A stretch of 64,000 nt of DNA from Sphingosinicella microcystinivorans (GTDB lineage Bacteria; Pseudomonadota; Alphaproteobacteria; Sphingomonadales; Sphingomonadaceae), in contig NZ_RBWX01000013.1 of assembly GCF_003634215.1 (NCBI RefSeq), forward strand, positions 1 through 64,000. Reading direction: 5' to 3'. The stretch's first letter is position 1. The number at the start of each line of letters is the position of its first letter. Made by a program: the position numbers and the translations under genes. This document shows, one piece after another, positions 57,866 to 64,000 of this stretch. The notes beneath the pieces were generated by a model. That model worked only from the letters and a program-made list of their open reading frames with translations. It did no database searches and was not told the DNA's origin.

Positions 57866-58146
57866 TCCGCTGTTTCCTTCTCCGCTTCGCCCACCCCGAC
57901 CCGGCCCATGAAAGCCATCACGACCTCCTCCAGCGCCGACAGGTTGAGCGTGTAGATGATGCTGCCGCCGCGGCTTTCACCCTGTATCAGACCCGCCGAT
58001 TTCAGCTTCGCGAAATGCGCGGACATCGTGGGCTTCGATACCGGAAACGCATCGGCAAGCTCTCCGGCGGACTTGCCGCCGGTCTTCAGCATCTCCAGCA
58101 CCTGCCGGCGGATGGGATGTGCCAATGCGTCGAAAACTGCGTTCAC
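57847..58146 (-). CDS. ArsR-family repressor, SdpR-like
   Basis: This 99-aa winged-helix repressor has FDALAHPIRRQVLEMLKTGG, SAGELADAFPVSKPTMSAHFAKLKSAGLI and the wing GESRGGSIIYTLNLSALEEV. No ArsR-type metal cysteines are seen, which fits the SdpR branch. GTG 58146 gives the usual start just before NAVFDALAHP. It overlaps the SdpI-like gene and probably represses both. Confidence 0.82.
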   Translation of the reverse strand: MNAVFDALAHPIRRQVLEMLKTGGKSAGELADAFPVSKPTMSAHFAKLKSAGLIQGESRGGSIIYTLNLSALEEVVMAFMGRVGVGEAEKETAECASTH

Positions 58147-58274
58147 GAAACCTCGTTTGTCTATTAGCGAAAAGACCAAATCATAATGTGCGCGCCGCCA
58201 CAAGCCCTAACCGAGCGCGAATGATTGGCGGTAGCGTATCGACGAAGGCGCCGTGCGCAGTCATAACCGGCGGC

Positions 58275-58664
58275 ATGACTCGGCACCTCTACCTTGCGCT
58301 TGGCTTCGTTTCGCTGGCGCTGGGAATCATCGGGGCGTTCCTGCCGCTGCTTCCAACGACGATCTTCATCATCATCGCCGCCTATTTCTTCGGACGGTCT
58401 TCAGAGCGGCTGGAAGCGAAGATCCTGGCGCATCCGAGGCTGGGGCCGCCGGTGATCGCATGGCGGCGCGAAGGCGCGATCAGCGCGCGCGCGAAGATTG
58501 CCGCGTGTACGGGCATGGCCTTCGGATATGCGGTTTTCCACCTTACGGGAAACCCTGCGCCGCTGTGGCGCGGCCTCGCCGCGGCGGGGCTGATCGCCTC
58601 CGCGCTGTTCGTGGTTACGCGGCCAAGGCCGAGTGCTGAGCGCGAAGCGGAACAGGCGCGCTAG
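58275..58664 (+). CDS. DUF454 (YbaN-like) inner-membrane protein
   Basis: This 129-aa protein begins LYLALGFVSLALGIIGAFLPLLPTTIF, the typical DUF454 start, with four hydrophobic segments and a conserved RSSERLEAKILAHPRLGPPV loop. The function is unknown. ATG 58275 is used; the longer upstream frame runs antisense through the ArsR-like gene. The last 50 bases overlap the convergent opgH end. Confidence 0.85.
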   Translation: MTRHLYLALGFVSLALGIIGAFLPLLPTTIFIIIAAYFFGRSSERLEAKILAHPRLGPPVIAWRREGAISARAKIAACTGMAFGYAVFHLTGNPAPLWRGLAAAGLIASALFVVTRPRPSAEREAEQAR

Positions 58665-60459
58665 CGGACGCCGCGAGCACGGGCCGGTCCGCAACGCGGA
58701 ACAGCGCGGCAAGCGCAGACTGACGCGCAGTCAGCATCTCGATCCACGGGCTGAGCACGAGACCGACGGCGACGGGCAGCAGCCAGAGCGAGGATCCGAG
58801 CCCGGCAGCCGCGAAGCCCAGCATGACGGCGCCGAGCAGCACATGCGGGCGATAGTGGCGCAGCGCCTCGGCAAGGGCGATGCCGTCCGTCTCCCGACGC
58901 TGCGGCGACCATCCGCTGCTGCGACCCATCAGGATATCGGCAAGGTTCAGCGTCTGCGTGAGCATCATCAGCGGGGCGACGAGCGCCGAAAGCGGCACGT
59001 CGACCAGCACGCTCGCCGCGATCCGCCGTACACCGCCGAGCGCGGCGCGGCGGCGGCGATCGATCAGCGTCCAGACAAGACCGAGCAGCTTCGGGCCGAA
59101 CAGCAGCGCGAGCGTGAAGCCGAGCAGCCACGGCGCAGGCGCGATGCCCGCACCCTGCGTGACATGATGCACGACACCCGCGACGATGAGCAGCAGCCAC
59201 AGCGGTGAGGTGAGATAGGCGGAACCGCCCATCAGAAGCTGCAAACGGTTCACCCAGTGAAAGCCCGCGCTGCCGAGGATGCGCAGGTGCTGGAGATTGC
59301 CCTGGCACCAGCGCCGGTCGCGCTTCGCGAAATCGACGATGCTCGGCGGAAATTCCTCCGTGCTGCCGGGCGCTGCAACCATGTGCACCGCCCAGCCGCG
59401 ACGGCGGAGCAGGCCCGCTTCGACCATATCGTGGCTCATGATCGCGCCGCCGAAGGGTGCAGCGCCGGGAAGCGCGGCGAGCCCGCAGCTTTCGGCGAAA
59501 GCACGCGTCCGAATGATCGCGTTATGACCCCAGAAGGTCGCCTCGCTGCCCGACCACCAGATCATGCCCGCCGTTGCGACGGGACCGTAGAGACGTCCCG
59601 AGAACTGCTGCCAGCGTGCGAAGAGCGTGCTTGCGTTGATGACGTCCGGCACGGTCTGGATGAGGCCGACACCGGGATTGGCATCCATCGTGGCCGCCAT
59701 CCGCGCCATCGTTCGGCCATCCATCAGGCTGTCGGCATCGAGCACGAGCATGTAATCGTAGGCACCGCCGAAGCGGCGCACCCAGTCCGCGATGTTGCCG
59801 GGCTTGCGCTCGATATTCTGTTCGCGGCGGCGATAGAAAAGACGCGGCGCGAGCGTGGCACGAAGCGACAGGAACGCCGCATATTCGGCGCGTCCGTTCT
59901 CCGCGCTGGAATCGCTGAGCACGAAGATATCGAAATCGCGCGCGCGGCCTTCGCGAGCAAGCGACAGCGCCATCGCGCGGATGCGTCCAAAAACGGCTGA
60001 CACATCTTCATTGTAAACGGGAACGAGAATGGCGGTGCGTCCTTCCGGGACGGTTTCCGCCACGAGATTGAAATCGCGGGCGCCGGCGATCAGGCGAGCG
60101 AAGCCCGCGAGCGCGGTGAGAAAGCCGAAGCCGATCCACGCGAAGAGGGGTACGAACAGCGCGACAAGCAGCAGCTCTCCGGCGGTGAAGCCCCCGGGCG
60201 CGGCGGCGCGCAGCATCTCGAAACCGCCTGTGAGCGCGAGAACCAGCGTTGCCGCGATCAGCAGGAAACGGCGGAGCGCGATATGACGGGGCGCGGTCTC
60301 CGAACGCAGCGGCACAGACTCGCACACGTTCCAATCCTGAAGCGGCATTTCGAGCGGTGTCTGCGGTGGGAGACCTTCCGCACGCCTGTGCAGCGTATCG
60401 AAGGAGACCGTATCGTAGCCGCCGGACACACCTTCAGACAGCAGAACTTCATGACGCAT
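58615..60459 (-). CDS. opgH: Osmoregulated periplasmic glucan glucosyltransferase
   Basis: OpgH (614 aa) is a membrane GT2 glucosyltransferase that makes and exports the beta-glucan backbone. The glycosyltransferase motifs are LVPVYNEDVSAVFGR, LVLDADSLMDG, AIMSHDMVEAGLLRR and KRDRRWCQGN (QxxRW-like box). Membrane helices lie at about 65-130 and several after 400. It is shorter than E. coli OpgH (847 aa), mainly at the N terminus, as in other alphaproteobacteria. It lies 85 bases downstream of opgG on the same strand and overlaps the DUF454 gene at its 3' end. Confidence 0.93.
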   Translation of the reverse strand: MRHEVLLSEGVSGGYDTVSFDTLHRRAEGLPPQTPLEMPLQDWNVCESVPLRSETAPRHIALRRFLLIAATLVLALTGGFEMLRAAAPGGFTAGELLLVALFVPLFAWIGFGFLTALAGFARLIAGARDFNLVAETVPEGRTAILVPVYNEDVSAVFGRIRAMALSLAREGRARDFDIFVLSDSSAENGRAEYAAFLSLRATLAPRLFYRRREQNIERKPGNIADWVRRFGGAYDYMLVLDADSLMDGRTMARMAATMDANPGVGLIQTVPDVINASTLFARWQQFSGRLYGPVATAGMIWWSGSEATFWGHNAIIRTRAFAESCGLAALPGAAPFGGAIMSHDMVEAGLLRRRGWAVHMVAAPGSTEEFPPSIVDFAKRDRRWCQGNLQHLRILGSAGFHWVNRLQLLMGGSAYLTSPLWLLLIVAGVVHHVTQGAGIAPAPWLLGFTLALLFGPKLLGLVWTLIDRRRRAALGGVRRIAASVLVDVPLSALVAPLMMLTQTLNLADILMGRSSGWSPQRRETDGIALAEALRHYRPHVLLGAVMLGFAAAGLGSSLWLLPVAVGLVLSPWIEMLTARQSALAALFRVADRPVLAASASAPVPLRAQHSALAA

Positions 60460-60544
60460 AATATTTCAACTTCGACTCTGGTTCCGTTCCCGGTTCGCCG
60501 TCTTCACGCGGCCAGACCGGCCCGGTTGTTAATGCGCGCCCGGC

Positions 60545-62101
60545 TCACCCGTTCCCGATCACGGGCAGCTGATACAGCCACGTTTCGGTGAGTTGTGCAC
60601 CGCAGCAGACGAGCCCCCCGCGCAAATCCGTCGCGGAGCCGCTTCGCGCCTCCACATCGATCATCAGCCGCCAGCGATTGGGCCGCTCGGCGACCGGATA
60701 TGCGACCTGCATCAGGACCTTGCCGTTCGTCGCGACCTGCGCCGTCACATCCTCGCGCGCCCGGTTTTTCAGCGCCTCGCCTTCGAAATCGACGACGAGT
60801 TTGATGATATCTTCCTGCGCCGGATGGCCGGGACGCCCACCCAGACCCCGGTAGGTGCCGACCACACGCGCCAGCGGCGAGGCATCGGGCTCTCCGCCGA
60901 GCCAGCGAAGGCGATAGGCGAGGTCGTAGCGCATACCAGCCCGCGCCGGAGCCTTCGGCTGCCAGAAAGCGGCGATGTTGTCGTCCGTCTCTCCGCGCGT
61001 GGGAATTTCGACGAGATCGACCGTGCCTTCGCCCCAGTCGCCGATCGGTTCTGCCCAGAGTGACGGGCGCTTGTGATAGAAGACGCCGTCGTCCTCGTAA
61101 TTGTCGTAATTCCGATCGCGCTGCATGAGGCCGAAGCCGCGCGGGTTCTTGTCGACGAACGCGTTTAGCGCCGTGCGCGGCGGATTGAGCAGGGGGCGCC
61201 AGAGCCGTTCCCCACCGCCGTTCGCGATGAGAAGCCCATCGGAATCGTGGATTTCGGGACGCCAGTCGCGGCGCGGGCCGGGCTCCGTCTCCCCGTACCA
61301 ATACATGCTCGTCATGGGCGCAAAGCCGAGCCGCTCCACATCGGCGCGCAGGCGAATGGAGAGCGTCACCTCCTGCACCATCTCGTTTTCGATCACGCGG
61401 TTCACAAAGCGGTAGGCGCCCGCGACGCGCGGCCCATCGAGAAGCGCGTAGACGGTGAAAGCATCCTGCCCCGGCTCCAGCCAGAAGGCGCGGAACACGG
61501 GAAACTCCTCCGGCGTCGAAAGCCCCGTGTCGATGGCAAGGCCGCGCGCGGAAAGCCCATATTGGTGAAGCGGTCCGGCAGTGCGGAAATAGGAGGCGCC
61601 CTGAAAGGCGAGCCAATCGCCGACATCACCGGGGTTCATCACACGAAAGCCTGCAAAGCCTCCTTTTTCCGCCGTAAGCGCGCGCGCCGGGCTGTTTTCC
61701 GGCATGTCGTAGAGATCGGGGGAATAGGAAAGGGCGCGGGCGCGGCCACCCTCCACAACGTGGATGGCGATCGGCTCCCGCGCATATTTGCCGAGCGGAA
61801 ACAGGCGCACCGATTGCCCCGGCCGATCCGGCCAGAGCGCGGCGGAATCGCGGTAGCGAATAGCATTGAGCGCATCGTAGTCGACGGCTGCCGCAGCCTC
61901 GACCCGGCGCAGCGGCACGAACGGCCGCTCGGACAGCGCCATTGCCTGCTGCTTCAGCGTATCCCACGAAAAGGCTTCGGCGCGTCCCAGGCGGGGCGCG
62001 GCAAGCGTTGGGAGCGCAGGCAGGAGGCCAAGCGCCGCGAGGCCGGCAAGGGCATCCCGGCGCGACCAGCGGGCGCAATCAGGGTTCATCCGTGTTTTCA
62101 T
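60545..62101 (-). CDS. opgG: Periplasmic glucan biosynthesis protein
   Basis: OpgG (518 aa) shapes or branches the glucan made by OpgH in the periplasm. The N terminus RWSRRDALAGLAALG with R14-R15 is a Tat signal, fitting export of the folded protein. Mature-domain marks are AFSWDTLKQQAMALSERPF, YRDSAALWPD, SMYWYGETEPGPRRDWRPE and RDRNYDNYEDDGVFYHKRPS. ATG 62101 is used; ATG 62089 four codons later also works. It is the first gene of an opgG-opgH operon. Confidence 0.93.
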   Translation of the reverse strand: MKTRMNPDCARWSRRDALAGLAALGLLPALPTLAAPRLGRAEAFSWDTLKQQAMALSERPFVPLRRVEAAAAVDYDALNAIRYRDSAALWPDRPGQSVRLFPLGKYAREPIAIHVVEGGRARALSYSPDLYDMPENSPARALTAEKGGFAGFRVMNPGDVGDWLAFQGASYFRTAGPLHQYGLSARGLAIDTGLSTPEEFPVFRAFWLEPGQDAFTVYALLDGPRVAGAYRFVNRVIENEMVQEVTLSIRLRADVERLGFAPMTSMYWYGETEPGPRRDWRPEIHDSDGLLIANGGGERLWRPLLNPPRTALNAFVDKNPRGFGLMQRDRNYDNYEDDGVFYHKRPSLWAEPIGDWGEGTVDLVEIPTRGETDDNIAAFWQPKAPARAGMRYDLAYRLRWLGGEPDASPLARVVGTYRGLGGRPGHPAQEDIIKLVVDFEGEALKNRAREDVTAQVATNGKVLMQVAYPVAERPNRWRLMIDVEARSGSATDLRGGLVCCGAQLTETWLYQLPVIGNG

Positions 62102-62186
62102 TGCGTTGCCGCGAACGCACCGCAAGCGGAATGGATGCAAGGCCCATCGCGACGGGCGCGCGTAGTCCTGCGGTGAACGGTTGCGT

Positions 62187-63233
62187 TCAGGGCAACGACA
62201 GCGCGTCGCGTACCGCGCGCCAGTCCACAATCTTGAAGTTCTGCTGCGTGCCGCCGTCGTCGGTGTCGTGCATCGCGATCGCGCCTTCGGGGAAGGGGCC
62301 GATCGAACCGCTCCAGGCATCAAGACCGTCGGTGCCCGTCACATTGTCGATCGCGCCGCCTTCAACAGCAAAGCGGCCCTTGTAGGCGTAGCTGTCGCCG
62401 TCGATCTGCCAGACGGGATAGGTGGCGTCGCCCTGGCTGGAGGCGATCAGATATTTCGCACCCCGATCCCGCAGGATCGACATGCCTTCGACATCGGCGG
62501 TGAGGCGTTCGCCGTCGACAGCGGCGACCTTGATGCCGTCGGCGGGTGCGCCGGGCTTCAGGTCGAAACGCCAGATCGCGACGTCTTCCTCGCCGAGATA
62601 AAGCCTGCCGGTTTCATCATCGACGACGCAGCCTTCGGGCTGGCTGCCGACCTTGAAGCTGTATGCGAGCTTCGCGGCTTCGAGCGGGGCGCCATTCGCG
62701 AGACGCAGCGCGCGGATCTCGCCCGTCTTGTTATTCGGGATCAGATAGAAATCGTCGCCGAGCTTGCCCATGCAATAGCCGTAGGGCTCGCCCATGCCGA
62801 GCGGCAGCACGCCGTAGCGGCGCGTTTCCAGCGTTTCAGGATCGAAGAGATAGGCGACCAGCGTGAAGTTTTTCCGCTCGGTCGCGGTGACGAGGACATA
62901 GTCCTTGCCGTTTACGGTAAAGCCGGGCCGAAGATCGACATTGTTGAGCGGACCGTCAGGCAGGAACTGGCGGACCTTGCCATCCATATCGTGAACGTAG
63001 AGCCCTTCGGTCTTGTCCGTGCCGAACAGTACGGCGCGCGCGGGATCGCGCGGGTCGGCCCAGAGCGCCGGATCGTCCGCATCGACGGCGGGGTTGGTAG
63101 TGACAACAGTCTCGACCGCGGCGGGCACGGCCTTCGCGGGGTCACCGCGCGCCGCGGTGCCCTGCGGCAGCTCGATCTCCGGCGCAGCGCACGCAGCGAG
63201 CAGGACGAGGGGGAGGGCGGTCAGTATCTTCAT
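62187..63233 (-). CDS. 3-phytase (beta-propeller), lipoprotein
   Basis: This 348-aa beta-propeller phytase releases phosphate from phytate with calcium. The signal peptide ends in a lipobox LLAAC with C15, so it is probably an outer-membrane lipoprotein. Propeller marks are AVDADDPALWADPRDPARAVLFGTDK, NNVDLRPGF, GSQPEGCVVDDETGRLYLGEEDVAIWR, ADVEGMSIL and ASSQGDATYPVW (each quoted in short form here), carrying acidic calcium and phosphate ligands. It follows a metallophosphoesterase gene by three bases, forming a phosphate-scavenging pair. Confidence 0.9.
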   Translation of the reverse strand: MKILTALPLVLLAACAAPEIELPQGTAARGDPAKAVPAAVETVVTTNPAVDADDPALWADPRDPARAVLFGTDKTEGLYVHDMDGKVRQFLPDGPLNNVDLRPGFTVNGKDYVLVTATERKNFTLVAYLFDPETLETRRYGVLPLGMGEPYGYCMGKLGDDFYLIPNNKTGEIRALRLANGAPLEAAKLAYSFKVGSQPEGCVVDDETGRLYLGEEDVAIWRFDLKPGAPADGIKVAAVDGERLTADVEGMSILRDRGAKYLIASSQGDATYPVWQIDGDSYAYKGRFAVEGGAIDNVTGTDGLDAWSGSIGPFPEGAIAMHDTDDGGTQQNFKIVDWRAVRDALSLP

Positions 63234-63236
63234 CGA

Positions 63237-64000
63237 TCAGTCCTTCGGGTCTGCAGTGCAGGGTACGCCATCCGGGCCCACTTGACCCGCGCAGCGACGC
63301 ACCGGGCCCGAAGCCTCCGGGATTTCGACGAGGCGGTTTCCGTCTGCATGGCGGATGAGATCAAAGCCGTCGTAGAGGCGGCCCGTGGGGGTGAAGGTGC
63401 GGAACTGGAGCCTGTCTGCCGCAACATCGACCGTCTGAAAGAGTTCGGTATCTTCAGCCACGCGGTCGGGCTGCGTGTCCGCACGATCGTTGAGGCCATA
63501 CATCTTCGAGCCCGTGACGGAGACGAGATACACGGGGCCCTGCACCTTGCCGTCGGCGCGCGCCTTCGCGGACGCCGTCTTGCCGGCTTCGGCGGTGAGG
63601 CGGCTGTAGCAATGGTCGTGGCCCTGCAGCACGAGATCCACCTTGCGCGCTTCGAACACCGGCTTCCACGCCGCCTTCAACTTCGCGGTGTCGTTCGGCC
63701 GCGCGCAGGTGAAGATCGGCTGGTGGAACAGCACCACGTTCCAGCGCGCCTTGCTCGCCGCGAGCGTGCTGTCGAGCCAGCGCGTCTGGCTTTCAAGCGC
63801 GCCGAGATTGAGCGCCGCAGTGCCATCGAGGATGATGAAACGGACGCCCTGATAATCGACGTAGTACGTCGTCGCCTTCGCGGCATCGGCGCCGTTGCCG
63901 GGGAGCGCAAACTGGCGCGACCAGTGCGGGCCAAGCACATATTGTTCGGTGCCGTCCGGCAATTCGTTGTCGAGATATTCGTGATTTCCGGTCGCGGGAA
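63237..64000 (-). CDS. Metallophosphoesterase (5' end beyond window)
   Basis: The frame is open from the right edge to the stop at 63237-63239, at least 254 codons, so the N terminus is missing. It is a calcineurin-like phosphoesterase: GNHEYLD near the edge is the GNH(D/E) metal motif, NVVLFHQPIF follows, and DLVLQGHDHCYSR is the GHxH motif. The layout resembles purple acid phosphatases. It is directly upstream of the phytase gene (three bases), so both are likely expressed together, probably on phosphate shortage. Confidence 0.88.
   Translation of the reverse strand, partial: PATGNHEYLDNELPDGTEQYVLGPHWSRQFALPGNGADAAKATTYYVDYQGVRFIILDGTAALNLGALESQTRWLDSTLAASKARWNVVLFHQPIFTCARPNDTAKLKAAWKPVFEARKVDLVLQGHDHCYSRLTAEAGKTASAKARADGKVQGPVYLVSVTGSKMYGLNDRADTQPDRVAEDTELFQTVDVAADRLQFRTFTPTGRLYDGFDLIRHADGNRLVEIPEASGPVRRCAGQVGPDGVPCTADPKD

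Overview
The window reads as chromosomal DNA of a GC-rich alphaproteobacterium, most likely in the order Sphingomonadales. Supporting signs are a TonB-dependent receptor with a PchR-like AraC regulator, the imuA-imuB-dnaE2 cassette behind a GTTC-N7-GTTC type LexA box, a five-step hut pathway using HutF and HutG, an osmoregulated glucan pair opgG-opgH, and a phytase next to a metallophosphoesterase. The genus is inference.

Left part (1 to about 26.75 kb) looks like an accessory, island-like region. It opens with the 3' end (domains V and VI) of a group II intron cut by the window edge. An AraC-type regulator with an in-frame stop and a TonB-dependent receptor with a frameshift follow. Next comes a set of small-molecule enzymes: an alpha-oxoamine synthase-like PLP enzyme, two metal-dependent amidohydrolases and a BAAT-like alpha/beta hydrolase in one operon, a VOC protein, a Cys/Met-metabolism PLP lyase behind a truncated hotdog gene, a leucine dehydrogenase-like enzyme coupled to a small ACT-like protein, an MFS transporter and a 2-oxoglutarate/Fe(II) oxygenase. 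A complete histidine utilisation locus follows (hutIHGU opposite hutF-hutC) with a perfect 12-bp palindrome in the divergent promoter. The part ends with a broken small membrane gene, a VapBC-like toxin-antitoxin pair, a tyrosine recombinase and a 45-nt copy of the 3' half of tRNA-Arg(CCG), which I read as an attachment site.

Right part (about 26.9 to 64 kb) looks like ordinary chromosome, with dense and often overlapping genes. It carries: an FAD monooxygenase with a saccharopine-dehydrogenase-like/DUF4166 protein; a three-part MFS-acyltransferase-AMP ligase (Aas/LplT-like) with a DUF2339 membrane protein; a TetR regulator, a sterol-desaturase-family protein and a lipase-like hydrolase; a DUF4173-like membrane protein with a two-component system; two GNAT proteins and a MarR regulator; L-serine dehydratase with a serine hydrolase; an OlsB-like acyltransferase; the SOS mutagenesis cassette; a PATR-repeat autotransporter; an SdpI/SdpR-like pair; a DUF454 protein; opgH and opgG; a phytase and a metallophosphoesterase running off the right edge.

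Functionally, the left part could supply uptake and degradation of amino acids or acylated amino-acid-like compounds. Its histidine branch is clear and the rest is unassigned. The right part is mainly envelope, phospholipid and glucan maintenance, DNA damage response and phosphate scavenging. No complete tRNA, rRNA or CRISPR array was recognised.
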